DNA of 34,871 bases, from NCBI GenBank assembly GCA_900752115.1, contig CAADUC010000080.1:1-34871 (forward strand). The letters run 5' to 3'. The position numbers were made by a program, and so were the translations under genes. Under the pieces are notes generated by a model, which made no database searches, was not told where the DNA came from, and worked only from the letters and a program-made list of their open reading frames with translations. Source of the stretch: Clostridia bacterium. GTDB taxonomy: Bacteria; Bacillota; Clostridia; Oscillospirales; Acutalibacteraceae. Positions within the stretch are counted from its first letter, which is position 1; every line of letters starts with the position of its first letter. Below are positions 8,038 to 15,342 of the stretch, one piece after another.

Positions 8038-8130
8038 GGGGAAACGTTTTTGGGGTACGGGGGTGAAGGGACGAGGGATAAGGACACGGTAAAGGGACGG
8101 TCGCTTTTTGAAAAAAGCTCCGCAAAAACT

Positions 8131-8787
8131 TTAATCGCTCCGCGCCGGCATTGCAACCATGCGCTCTGAGGCGGCGCGCAGGCGCTCGGCGGCTTCTCGA
8201 ACGTTCTCCGCCGCAAAAAGGGCCGAGACAACTGCGATCCCGTCGACGCCGCTGCCCGCAAGCCGCTCCACGTTCGCGAGAGAAATGCCGCCGATGGCGA
8301 CAATCGGAATACGTACCGCCGCCCGGATGGCGCGCAGCGTATCGAGCGGCATAGCGGAGACGTCTGTCTTGGTGTCAGTGTGGAAGACAGCTCCCACGCC
8401 GAGGTAGTCCGCCCCGTCGCGCTCAGCCTTAACAGCCTCCTCCACCGTATGGGCGGAAACGCCGACAATTTTATCCGGCCCAAGCAGACGGCGGGCCTCC
8501 CGGGCAGCCAGATCCTCCTGACCGACGTGCACGCCGTCCGCGCCCGACTCGAGAGCAATCCCGACGTCGTCGTTGATGAGGAACGGCACGCCGTACCGGC
8601 GGCAGAGCGCGCCGATCTCCACGGCCTCCCGCAGGAACGCTTCCCGCCCAAGCGTTTTCTCGCGCAGCTGAACGCACGTCGCGCCGCCGCGCAGGGCGTC
8701 CTCCACCTGCTCATAGAGCGTCTGCCGCCCCGTCCATGCACGGTCGGTCACGGCGTAGAGGCGCATGGTCTTGCTATCGCAGTTCAT
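8131..8787 (-). CDS. thiE: Thiamin-phosphate synthase ThiE
   Basis: 218 residues. It couples HMP-PP and thiazole phosphate to thiamin phosphate. Visible motifs are CVQLREK (about 38-44, pyrophosphate and pyrimidine binding), INDDVGIA, DGVHVGQED, YLGVGAVF with the T-TKTD loop, and IVAIGGIS near the C-terminus, all in TIM-barrel order. ATG 8787 was chosen because AAGGGGAG lies 6 bases upstream. It overlaps the end of thiM by 14 bp, indicating translational coupling. An upstream in-frame TTG at 8805 would bury the ribosome binding site inside the coding sequence. Confidence 0.96.
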   Translation of the reverse strand: MNCDSKTMRLYAVTDRAWTGRQTLYEQVEDALRGGATCVQLREKTLGREAFLREAVEIGALCRRYGVPFLINDDVGIALESGADGVHVGQEDLAAREARRLLGPDKIVGVSAHTVEEAVKAERDGADYLGVGAVFHTDTKTDVSAMPLDTLRAIRAAVRIPIVAIGGISLANVERLAGSGVDGIAVVSALFAAENVREAAERLRAASERMVAMPARSD

Positions 8788-9637
8788 AGTTGGCTCCCCT
8801 TTCAAGCTCCTCCGGCGTCAGGTTGTACACGGCGTCGAGGAGATAGGTGCGGAAGCTTCCGCTGCCGTCGGGCGGCGTCACGCGGGCTGCCGCCTTCTCG
8901 CCGCAGAGGTCCATCGCACACACTGCAGCCGCGACCGCAGTCAGAAAATCGTCCCGGTTCGCCGCCGCGAACGCACCCGTCAGCGCCGAAAGCATACAGC
9001 CAGCCCCCGTGATGCGGCCCATCATCGGATGACCGCCCCGGATGACGAGCGCGCATCCCCCGTCCGCGACAAGATCGATGCCTCCCGTGACGGCGGCGAT
9101 CGCCCCTGTTTTTGCGGAAAAGGACTTCACAAAGGCGACCGCCTCCGGGAGACTCTGCTCTGTGACCCGATCGGCGGCGCCCGCATCTACACCATACGTG
9201 TGCCCCGCCCCAAGCGCAAGCGTGCGGATCTCCGACATGTTTCCGCGGATCACGGAAAAACGCACCTCCTGAAGCAGGCGCAGCGCCGACTCCGTGCGCA
9301 GTGAGGACGCGCCCGCCCCGACCGGGTCAAGAACGACGGGAATCCCCAGCGCGTTCGCACGCTTTCCGGAAAGCAGCATGGCGGAGAACTTGCGCTGATC
9401 GAGGGTGCCGAGATTCAGCACCAGACCGGCGGCCAGCGATGTGATTTCCTCCGCCTCGCCGGGATCGTCGGCCATGATCGGCGACGCGCCGCAGGCAAGC
9501 AGAACATTCGCGCAGTCGTTTGCGGTGACATAATTCGTAATGCAGTGGACAAGCGGCGACTTTCCGCGCACGCGGGTCAGCGCCTGCGCAAACTTGTTTG
9601 CGGGTTTTTCTGCGGGTGCGGTTTTTTCTGCGGGCAT
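8774..9637 (-). CDS. thiM: Hydroxyethylthiazole kinase ThiM
   Basis: 287 residues. It phosphorylates salvaged 4-methyl-5-(2-hydroxyethyl)thiazole for use by ThiE. Family motifs seen are HCITNYVTAND (residues about 31-41), GASPIMAD, LNLGTLD, VVLDPVGAGAS, IRGNMSEI and the catalytic-loop motif ITGAGCMLSALTGAF. The N-terminus carries a charged 15-residue extension (AEKTAPAEKPANK) not typical of the family. The start at 9637 has AAAGGAG nearby. It lies 19 bp after thiW and overlaps thiE, consistent with thiazole import followed by phosphorylation. Confidence 0.96.
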   Translation of the reverse strand: MPAEKTAPAEKPANKFAQALTRVRGKSPLVHCITNYVTANDCANVLLACGASPIMADDPGEAEEITSLAAGLVLNLGTLDQRKFSAMLLSGKRANALGIPVVLDPVGAGASSLRTESALRLLQEVRFSVIRGNMSEIRTLALGAGHTYGVDAGAADRVTEQSLPEAVAFVKSFSAKTGAIAAVTGGIDLVADGGCALVIRGGHPMMGRITGAGCMLSALTGAFAAANRDDFLTAVAAAVCAMDLCGEKAAARVTPPDGSGSFRTYLLDAVYNLTPEELERGANYELR

Positions 9638-9656
9638 GAGGGGAAGCTCCTTTCGA

Positions 9657-10175
9657 TCAGCGGCTCAGACGGGTCTGCATGGAGCGCAGGACGGTCGTCT
9701 TCTGCAGGGCATAGAGCAGGACGGCGGAAATCACCGCGCCGCCCGCCGTGGACACGAAGAACGGAATGATGTAGGCAGTGAAGGCGATGTCCGCCGTGCT
9801 CTGTCCCATCAGCAGAATGGCGACGGGATACGCGCACAGGCCGCCGAGGATCGACGTACCGAAAACCTCCGCGATGAGCGTCGGCAGGATATGCTTGGCC
9901 TTCCAGTACACGATGCCGCACAGCAGCGCGCCCAGCATGCTGCCCGGGAAGGCCATGAGCGTACCGAGCCCCAGCAGATTGCGCAGCAGGCTCGCGACAA
10001 AGGCGACGGCCACGCCGTACCACGGGCCGAGCAGAACAGCGCACAGGATGTTCACCATATGCTGCACCGGCGCACACTTGCTGCCGAACACAGGAAACGA
10101 AAACAGGCTTCCCACAACGGCGACGGCGCACAGCAGGGCGGCAACGGTAAGCTTCTGAATATTTGTCTTTTTCAT
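9657..10175 (-). CDS. thiW: Energy-coupling-factor S component ThiW (thiazole uptake)
   Basis: 172 residues, almost entirely hydrophobic, with about five or six membrane segments. It is recognised as ThiW from the pattern GSLFSFPVFGSKCAPVQHMV near residues 22-41 and LGTLMAFPGSMLGALLCG in the centre. ThiW is the substrate-specific subunit of a group II ECF importer for the thiazole precursor, and it needs shared EcfA, EcfA' and EcfT, which are not in this window. It is the first gene behind the TPP riboswitch and precedes thiM. ATG 10175 has AAAGGAGA upstream. Confidence 0.92.
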   Translation of the reverse strand: MKKTNIQKLTVAALLCAVAVVGSLFSFPVFGSKCAPVQHMVNILCAVLLGPWYGVAVAFVASLLRNLLGLGTLMAFPGSMLGALLCGIVYWKAKHILPTLIAEVFGTSILGGLCAYPVAILLMGQSTADIAFTAYIIPFFVSTAGGAVISAVLLYALQKTTVLRSMQTRLSR

Positions 10176-10492
10176 GGTTCTTTGTCTCCTTTGGATTTTC
10201 AGAGAAACGGCACGCAGATGACGGATTGTGGCAACAGCGTCGCTTCCCTCTAAAATTAAGATAGAGCAGGGCATCAGAATGCCCGGAAGGTTCGGTCGAG
10301 GCTTACTGGCCTCCTCTCACGCCGGAACACGGCTTCCCATCGCTGTCTACAAGGTGCAGGGCGCCCCCCCTCCACCCGCCGCGGTCCGTCCGCGGGACGC
10401 TTCACTTCCTTTCCTAAAAGAGGATCGAGGCCGCGCCGCTTCCCTGCCTGCCGAATCTGCTCCGCACGGCGGGGATGGCCCGATACAGCCTC
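10176..10492 (-). other. Long untranslated leader of the thi operon
   Basis: 317 bases separate the TPP-riboswitch terminator from the thiW start. No convincing gene lies here. On the minus strand several small stems can be seen, including GGGCAT-TCTG-ATGCCC (10269-10284) and a GAGGC/GCCTC stem nearby. I do not recognise a second riboswitch class. The length and the structure suggest a regulatory or processing role, which is inference. Confidence 0.5.
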
Positions 10493-10524
10493 AAAAAAAC
10501 GGGGACGCCCGCGCGGCGTCCCCG
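10493..10524 (-). terminator. Riboswitch-controlled terminator before thiW
   Basis: A 10-bp GC stem (CGGGGACGCC at 10500-10509, complement at 10515-10524) is followed on the minus strand by seven T residues (10493-10499). It lies directly downstream of the TPP aptamer and is its likely expression platform. Confidence 0.9.
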
Positions 10525-10540
10525 AAAAAAGCATACAGTA

Positions 10541-10625
10541 TGACTTCCTACGGCGGCATTATCCGCATCAGGTCAAGGGTCGAAGTTGAAAGACTTCCTC
10601 TCAGCCTGCTCCACAAGCTCCCCCG
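10541..10625 (-). promoter_or_regulatory. TPP riboswitch (THI element)
   Basis: Read on the minus strand, the segment contains GGGGAGC at the 5' side, the invariant CTGAGAGGA, then ACCCTTGACCTGATG, GGATAATGCC and CGTAGGAAG, in the order and spacing of the thi-box aptamer. Thiamin pyrophosphate binding would favour the terminator at 10493-10524 and shut off the downstream thiWMEDC operon. Confidence 0.97.
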
Positions 10626-10662
10626 TTTTTCACTTTCTCTCCGAAATCCGGAGATCCTTTGT

Positions 10663-10691
10663 ATTATACCGCGAAGCGCGGCGAATGGCAA
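10663..10691 (-). promoter_or_regulatory. Sigma-A promoter of the thi operon
   Basis: The minus strand carries TTGCCA (10686-10691), a 17-bp spacer and a perfect TATAAT (10663-10668). The transcript would start about 30 bases before the TPP aptamer. Confidence 0.85.
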
Positions 10692-10719
10692 GAGGATTCA
10701 GAAAAAAGAGAGAGGCTGA

Positions 10720-10772
10720 TTGACATTAATATTATACAAGTGTATAATAACATTGAAAAATACATTTGTATA
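10720..10772 (+). promoter_or_regulatory. Consensus promoter with two BlaI-type operators
   Basis: A perfect sigma-A promoter, TTGACA (10720-10725), 17-bp spacer, TATAAT (10743-10748), is covered by the dyad TATACAAGTGTATA (10733-10746). A second dyad, ATACATTTGTAT (10760-10771), lies just downstream at the start region. Both fit the TACA..TGTA form of BlaI/MecI boxes. This predicts strong repression by the encoded regulator until it is inactivated. Confidence 0.8.
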
Positions 10773-10786
10773 AGAAGGTGATCGCC

Positions 10787-11176
10787 ATGACTCTCTCAAG
10801 ACTGCCGGAAAACGAACTGCTGGTGATGCAGATCCTCTGGTCCTGCGGAGGAGACGCCTCCTCCGACGACGTCGTCTCCCGCTTTTTGCAGCAAAAGGAA
10901 TGGGAGCGCCCCGCCATCCTCACCCTGCTCAAGCGTTTGGAAAAGAAGGGCTTTGTTCGCTGCCGCAAGGACGGAAGGCGCAACATGTATACCGCTCTCG
11001 TCGGAGAAAAGGAATATCTGGCTTTCGAAAGCCGCGGCTTTCTCGATCGGCTGTACGGAAGCTCCGTGAAAAAGCTTGTGGCGACGCTGTACCGAAGCCA
11101 CGACATCTCTGCCGCGGATCTCGAAGAGCTGCGGCAGTTCCTCGAGGAGGAGAAAAATGGATCAATCGGACATTAG
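10787..11176 (+). CDS. BlaI/MecI-family transcriptional repressor
   Basis: 129 residues. The winged-helix pattern of the family is clear: LPENELLVMQILW at the start, ERPAILTLLKRLEKKGFVRCRKDGRR (recognition helix and wing, about residues 42-67), then a C-terminal dimerisation helix region with DLEELRQFLEEEK. Such repressors bind TACA..TGTA boxes as dimers and are cleaved on signalling by a BlaR1-type membrane protease. ATG 10787 is preceded by AAGGTGA. A TTG at 10766 falls inside the second operator and was rejected. The usual blaR1 partner does not follow. Instead a 7-codon frame with a GAGGAGGAG site overlaps the 3' end (ATG 11157). The promoter shows it is autoregulated. Confidence 0.92.
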   Translation: MTLSRLPENELLVMQILWSCGGDASSDDVVSRFLQQKEWERPAILTLLKRLEKKGFVRCRKDGRRNMYTALVGEKEYLAFESRGFLDRLYGSSVKKLVATLYRSHDISAADLEELRQFLEEEKNGSIGH

Positions 11177-11211
11177 GTGAAAAAAACACACCATTTCAAG
11201 CGAATAAGATT

Positions 11212-11255
11212 AAAAAAATTGCCTCGTGGTGGATCCAGCGATCCTCCGCGAGGCA
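11212..11255 (-). terminator. Terminator for the MBL-fold gene (minus strand)
   Basis: A 16-bp stem (11220-11235 with 11240-11255, one mismatch and one wobble, loop CAGC) is followed on the minus strand by a T-run at 11212-11218. It lies downstream of the converging minus-strand gene. Confidence 0.7.
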
Positions 11256-11281
11256 TTGCATAATTGAATACGGTTTTGAAG

Positions 11282-11332
11282 AAAGAAGGCGGCCTGCGCG
11301 CTTTAAAGTCATGCAGCCCGCTTTCCTTTTTT
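11282..11332 (+). terminator. Terminator for the BlaI gene (plus strand)
   Basis: An imperfect 16-bp stem (11282-11297 with 11313-11328, three mismatches) ends in six T residues (11327-11332) on the plus strand. It lies before the converging gene that ends at 11354. Confidence 0.55.
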
Positions 11333-11353
11333 CTTTGCACTGCAGAGACGGGG

Positions 11354-12334
11354 CTATTCCTCCGCCTTTCCGAGAGCCGTCATGGTCACGCCGGACCCGT
11401 CCGTGGAAGCGAGAATGGTTCCCTGCAGATCGGTGCGGAACACTTCGGCGCCGGCGGCTTCCAGCTTTTCGAGCGTCACGGCGTCCGGATGGCCGTAATC
11501 GTTATCCACGCCGCAGCTGATGACGGCATACTGCGGAGACACCGCGTCGAGGAAGGACGGCGAGGTTGACGTTTCGCTGCCGTGGTGCCCGCACTTGAGC
11601 ACGGTCGCCGTAAGCGGCCAGTCAAGAGAAAGCATTTCCTCCTCGCTCGCCTCCTCCGCATCGCCGGTAAAGAGGAAGCTGTCCTCTCCGTAGGTCAGGC
11701 GCAGCACGACGGAGTAGTTGTTCAGATCGCCGTAGTCCTCCCCGTTCGGGGCAAGAACGGTCAGCACGGCTCCTCCGCTGCTGAGCAGCTCATCTCCCGG
11801 CTCGGCGGGCGTAATCGTAAGTCCCTTGTCCGCGATGCTCTGGAGCAGGTTCTCATATGTTTTGGTCGTCGGCGTATCGCTCTCCGAAATGCGGGGCATC
11901 ACGACCTGTCTGACGTCAAACGCGTCTATGACTGCCGCCATGCCGCCGATATGATCGGCATGCGGATGCGTCGCCACAACGAGATCGAGCGTCTCCGCTC
12001 CAAGGGAGCGCAGCTCGCCGACAAGCTCGTCCTCCGTCGACGAGGTTCCTGCATCAATCAGGATGTTTTCCCCGCCCGGCAGGCGAATCAGCTCGCTGTC
12101 GCCCTGGCCGACATCGAAGAAATAAACCTCGAGCGTTCCCGAAGCGGAGCCTCCCCCGCCCGTGTCTCCCTGCGCGGCGGAAACAGGCGCGCCTGTTTTT
12201 TCTCCCGACGCATCCGGCAGAATACCAAGCGTGCGCGCGCCCCACAGTGCGGCGGCCGCGACAACGGCGGCAGCAAGCAGCCACAGCGGCTGATTCCTTC
12301 GTCCACGTCCTCTGTATCTTTTTCCCTTTGCCAT
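11354..12334 (-). CDS. Membrane-anchored ComEC/Rec2-like MBL-fold hydrolase
   Basis: 326 residues. A basic N-terminus (KGKRYRGRGRR) precedes one hydrophobic segment at about residues 16-38, so the enzyme domain is predicted to be outside the membrane, anchored by this helix. After a Gly/Ser-rich linker comes the beta-lactamase fold: VYFFDVGQGDSELI, ILIDAGTSS, THPHADHIGG (metal ligands His123, His125, Asp127, His128), FTGDAEEASE and LKCGHHGSETS. This is the layout of the detached C-terminal nuclease-like domain of ComEC. Stand-alone versions are common in Firmicutes, and their substrate is often unknown (nucleic acid or phosphodiester suspected). ATG 12334 has AAAGGAG upstream. Regulation is not visible. 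Confidence 0.88.
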   Translation of the reverse strand: MAKGKRYRGRGRRNQPLWLLAAAVVAAAALWGARTLGILPDASGEKTGAPVSAAQGDTGGGGSASGTLEVYFFDVGQGDSELIRLPGGENILIDAGTSSTEDELVGELRSLGAETLDLVVATHPHADHIGGMAAVIDAFDVRQVVMPRISESDTPTTKTYENLLQSIADKGLTITPAEPGDELLSSGGAVLTVLAPNGEDYGDLNNYSVVLRLTYGEDSFLFTGDAEEASEEEMLSLDWPLTATVLKCGHHGSETSTSPSFLDAVSPQYAVISCGVDNDYGHPDAVTLEKLEAAGAEVFRTDLQGTILASTDGSGVTMTALGKAEE

Positions 12335-12362
12335 GGAATACTCCTTTCTCTGTCTGCCGGGG

Positions 12363-12410
12363 AAACGGAAAAAAGAAAAGCACCCCATCGGCTCAAAGCC
12401 GAAGGGATGC
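12363..12410 (-). terminator. Terminator of the small HPr-like gene
   Basis: On the minus strand a 14-bp stem (12380-12393 with 12397-12410, 13 pairs, 3-nt loop) is followed by a long T-rich run at 12363-12379. It lies about 140 bp downstream of the gene that ends at 12546. The 12411-12545 stretch holds nothing else I can name. Confidence 0.8.
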
Positions 12411-12545
12411 CGGAATATCCCCGATACAGACGGTTGGTTCGATTCAGGCCCGCGAAGCAGCCGGGCCGCGCTTCTCCTGAGCAGTTCCCGCGAAAAACAG
12501 GCTCGCTCCCAAAGGAAGGCGGAAAGCGTGCGGCAGGACCGTTTT

Positions 12546-12812
12546 TTAAGCCTTACGCGGATCCTTGCCTCTGTACAGATTGAAGCGGAACAGCGTCGAT
12601 TCGTCCTCTTTATTTGAACATTCAATGAAGGCCTCGGCAATCTTGCCGCCCTCGATCAGCTTGGTCAGTCCAACGAGCTGGCACAGCTTGCTCTTGAGAT
12701 TCAGGCGGTCGCCCTCGCGGGTTACCAGAAAAACATCGCCCTTACAGGACTCGAGCGTCTTCAGGAATTCGGGGACATCCACATCGTGCAGTTCCAAGAG
12801 ATTTGCAGGCAT
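12546..12812 (-). CDS. Small HPr-like protein, function unknown
   Basis: 88 residues with no signal peptide or membrane segment. I do not recognise a named family with certainty. The segment GDVFLVTREGDRLNLKSKL (about 25-43) followed by LTKLIEGGKIAEAFIE resembles the second half of the PTS phosphocarrier HPr, where NaKSil and kGdei occur in the same order. The phosphorylated His of HPr, in GLHARPA, has no counterpart here, so it could not carry phosphate in the usual way. It has its own strong promoter, an AAAGGAGG site, and a good terminator, so it is a real and probably well-expressed single gene. The HPr relation is inference from pattern only. Confidence 0.82.
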   Translation of the reverse strand: MPANLLELHDVDVPEFLKTLESCKGDVFLVTREGDRLNLKSKLCQLVGLTKLIEGGKIAEAFIECSNKEDESTLFRFNLYRGKDPRKA

Positions 12813-12875
12813 TCTTGTGTCCTCCTTTACAGCTGCGATTCTCCGCCGCAGGGCGGAGTGTCTGGGATTATATTC

Positions 12876-13649
12876 CTACGGACTTATTATATCATCCGCC
12901 GGTGGATTGTCAATCGCGAGGGACGGGCGAAAACCGCCAAACTTTCCTTCATCTCCGAACGGAAATTCGTGCTCTTCCTCTCTTCGCAGATGCCCCTCCC
13001 GGATGTGCACGCGCCGCTGCGCCGTGGCCGCGAGCGCCATATCGTGCGTAATGAGCACAAGTGTTCTCCCCTCGCGGTGCAGCCGGTTCAGAATTTCCAT
13101 GACCGCCTTGCCGGAGGCGGGATCAAGGTTGCCTGTCGGCTCGTCCGCGAGGATGACGGGAGGGCGCGCCGCAATCGCTCTGGCCACCGCGACGCGCTGC
13201 TGCTGGCCGCCGGAAAGCTGTCCCGGCAGATGGCCGGTACGCTCGCCCAGGCCGACAAGGGAAAGCGCTTCCCGGGCGAGGGCGCGGCGCTCGGAAGCGG
13301 GCACTCCCCGGTACGCGAGCGGCAGCTCCACGTTCTCGAGCGCCGTCAGCCCGCCGATCAGGTTAAATCCCTGAAACACAAAGCCAATCCGGCTGTTTCG
13401 GATGGCGGCAAGACGCTGTCCGCTGAGCTGTCCCACATCCTCCCCTTCGAACAGGCAGGTTCCCGACGTCGGCGTGTCCAGACATCCCATCAGGTTCATC
13501 AGGGTTGTCTTTCCCGATCCGCTGCTGCCGACGACGGCAAGAAACTCTCCCTTCTCCACCGAAAGCGACACGCTGTCGAGGGCTCGCACCTCGCGCTCGC
13601 CGCGCCGGTATACCTTCGACACCTCCTGCAGGCTGATGACTGACTCCAT
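12876..13649 (-). CDS. Orphan ABC transporter ATP-binding protein, MacB/LolD type
   Basis: 257 residues. All ATPase motifs are intact: Walker A GSSGSGKTT (41-49), Q-loop FVFQ, signature LSGGQQQR (145-152), Walker B VILADEPTGNLD (165-176) and switch His in LITHD (199-203). The pattern MNLMGCLDTPTSGT and FQGFNLI is typical of MacB/LolD/FtsE-like ATPases that work with FtsX-type permeases. No permease gene is adjacent: the gene upstream is divergent and the next gene downstream is the small HPr-like one. The last 25-30 residues (after LRREEEHE) go beyond the family's usual end and overlap the next promoter, which suggests a 3' end made by an old deletion. ATG 13649 has GGAGG 8 bases before it. 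Confidence 0.9.
   Translation of the reverse strand: MESVISLQEVSKVYRRGEREVRALDSVSLSVEKGEFLAVVGSSGSGKTTLMNLMGCLDTPTSGTCLFEGEDVGQLSGQRLAAIRNSRIGFVFQGFNLIGGLTALENVELPLAYRGVPASERRALAREALSLVGLGERTGHLPGQLSGGQQQRVAVARAIAARPPVILADEPTGNLDPASGKAVMEILNRLHREGRTLVLITHDMALAATAQRRVHIREGHLRREEEHEFPFGDEGKFGGFRPSLAIDNPPADDIISP
12886..12913 (-). promoter_or_regulatory. Consensus promoter of the small HPr-like gene
   Basis: The minus strand has a perfect TTGACA (12908-12913), a 16-bp spacer and a perfect TATAAT (12886-12891). The promoter lies inside the last codons of the upstream ABC ATPase gene. A short GC hairpin (CTCCGCC..GGCGGAG, 12841-12857) sits in the leader. Confidence 0.85.
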
Positions 13650-13679
13650 TCTTTTTTCCTCCAAATTGATTCACCAAGA

Positions 13680-13708
13680 TTTACAAAACGATGGTTTTGC
13701 CGTATAAT
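13680..13708 (+). promoter_or_regulatory. Promoter of the phosphohexomutase gene
   Basis: TTTACA (13680-13685), a 17-bp spacer and a perfect TATAAT (13703-13708) precede a 96-nt leader. The leader contains the small dyad CCCC-AAA-GGGG near 13732 and the GCCCGACGGG hairpin near 13770. Confidence 0.85.
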
Positions 13709-13804
13709 AACAGATAAGATTGTATATTCCCCAAAGGGGAATCGTTTATCAGCCATAGTATCTTCCCGCCCGACGGGAAAATTCAGATGGAGGGATCACC
13801 CGCT

Positions 13805-15325
13805 ATGTTGGAGATCGACTGGAAACAATTCAAAAGCGGCACAGATATCCGCGGCGTCGCCGTTGAGGGCGTGCCCGGACAGGAAATGAACCTCACCGAC
13901 TCCGCCGTCCGCCGGATGACGGCAGGGTACCTGCTCTGGCTTTCGGAGAAAACCGGAAAGCCGGCCTCCGAGCTGACGGTTGCCGTCGGCCACGACTCGC
14001 GCATTTCCGCCGACCGCATCCAGAAGGCTGTCGTCGACGCGATGCTCTCGGCCGGCGTACATGTGCTGGTGTGCGGCCTTGCTTCGACCCCGAGCATGTT
14101 CATGATCACCGTGGACTGGGGCTGCGACGGCTCCGTGCAGATCACCGCCAGCCACCACCCCTACTACCGCAACGGCCTGAAGTTCTTCACGAAGGACGGC
14201 GGCCTCGACGGCTCCGACATCGACTCCATCCTCGCCTATGCCGCCGAGAACAAGGCTCCCTCCTACGGAAAGGGCGTCGCGGAGATGGTGGATTACATGT
14301 CCCGCTACAGCGAGATCCTCCGCGAAAAAATCAAGGAGGGCGTGCAGGCCGAGGACTATGAGCATCCGCTCAAAGGCTTCCATATCGTCGTCGACGCCGG
14401 AAACGGCGCGGGCGGCTTCTATGCAACCGACGTGCTCGCTCCGCTCGGCGCGGATATCTCCGGCAGCCAGTTCCTCGAGCCCGACGGCATGTTCCCGAAT
14501 CATATCCCGAACCCGGAGAACGGGGCGGCCATGGAATCCGTCTGCCGTGCAACCGTCCGCGCGAAGGCCGATCTGGGCGTCATCTTCGACACTGACGTGG
14601 ATCGCGGCGGCGCCGTCGATTCCAAAGGAGACGAGCTCAACCGCAACCGCCTCGTGGCCATCGCAAGCGCCATCGCTCTGGAGGGCAACGAGGGCGGAAC
14701 CATCGTCACCGACTCCATCACCTCGAGCGGCCTGAAGGAATACATTGAAAAAACGCTCGGAGGCCATCATCACCGCTTCAAGCGCGGTTACCGCAACGTC
14801 ATCAACGAGGCGGTGCGCCTGAACAAAGAGGGCGTGAACTGCCCGCTGGCGATTGAAACCTCCGGCCATGCCGCCCTGCGGGAAAACTACTTCCTCGACG
14901 ACGGCGCCTATCTTGTGACGAAGATCATCATCAAGCTCGCCACCCTGCGCCGTCAGGGCAAGGATCTGGAGACCATGCTTGCCGATCTGCGCGAACCCGT
15001 CGAAGCCACGGAGCTTCGCATGCCCATTGACGCCGCCGACTTCCGCGCCTGCGGCGAGGCCGTCATCGCCGGTCTGGAAACCTGGTCGAAGGAGCACGGC
15101 TGGACGATCGCCCCGGACAACCGCGAGGGCATCCGCGTTTCCTTCGGCGAGGGAGAGGGCGACGGCTGGTTCCTGCTGCGTCTGAGCGTCCACGATCCGA
15201 TTATGCCGCTGAACATTGAGAGCGACGTCAAAGGCGGCGTGCGCGTCATCACGGAAAAGCTGTACGAATATCTGAAAACCTGCGAGGGCCTGGATATTTC
15301 CCCTGTGGCCAAATTCCTTGCCTGA
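13805..15325 (+). CDS. Phosphomannomutase/phosphoglucomutase
   Basis: 506 residues of the alpha-D-phosphohexomutase superfamily, which interconverts hexose 1- and 6-phosphates via a phosphoserine. Domains appear in order: N-terminal SGTDIRGVA, active-site loop TASHHP with Ser116 (most members have TASHNP), magnesium loop DTDVDR at 262-267, sugar loop ETSGHAALRE, and a C-terminal phosphate-binding domain with RVSFGEGEGDGWFLLRLS. The long form with YMSRYSE and HHHRFKRGYRNVI fits the clostridial branch with uncertain sugar preference. The start at 13805 was chosen because GGAGGG lies 9 bases upstream. ATG 13787 overlaps that site. It is a single gene, with a GC-rich hairpin at 15327-15343 just after the stop. 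Confidence 0.93.
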   Translation: MLEIDWKQFKSGTDIRGVAVEGVPGQEMNLTDSAVRRMTAGYLLWLSEKTGKPASELTVAVGHDSRISADRIQKAVVDAMLSAGVHVLVCGLASTPSMFMITVDWGCDGSVQITASHHPYYRNGLKFFTKDGGLDGSDIDSILAYAAENKAPSYGKGVAEMVDYMSRYSEILREKIKEGVQAEDYEHPLKGFHIVVDAGNGAGGFYATDVLAPLGADISGSQFLEPDGMFPNHIPNPENGAAMESVCRATVRAKADLGVIFDTDVDRGGAVDSKGDELNRNRLVAIASAIALEGNEGGTIVTDSITSSGLKEYIEKTLGGHHHRFKRGYRNVINEAVRLNKEGVNCPLAIETSGHAALRENYFLDDGAYLVTKIIIKLATLRRQGKDLETMLADLREPVEATELRMPIDAADFRACGEAVIAGLETWSKEHGWTIAPDNREGIRVSFGEGEGDGWFLLRLSVHDPIMPLNIESDVKGGVRVITEKLYEYLKTCEGLDISPVAKFLA

Positions 15326-15342
15326 CACGCGCGGACCGCGCG

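Noticed and set aside
10274..10534. Minus-strand frame of about 86 codons between the riboswitch and thiW
   Set aside because: It overlaps the riboswitch terminator, has no ribosome binding site and encodes a low-complexity Arg-rich peptide.
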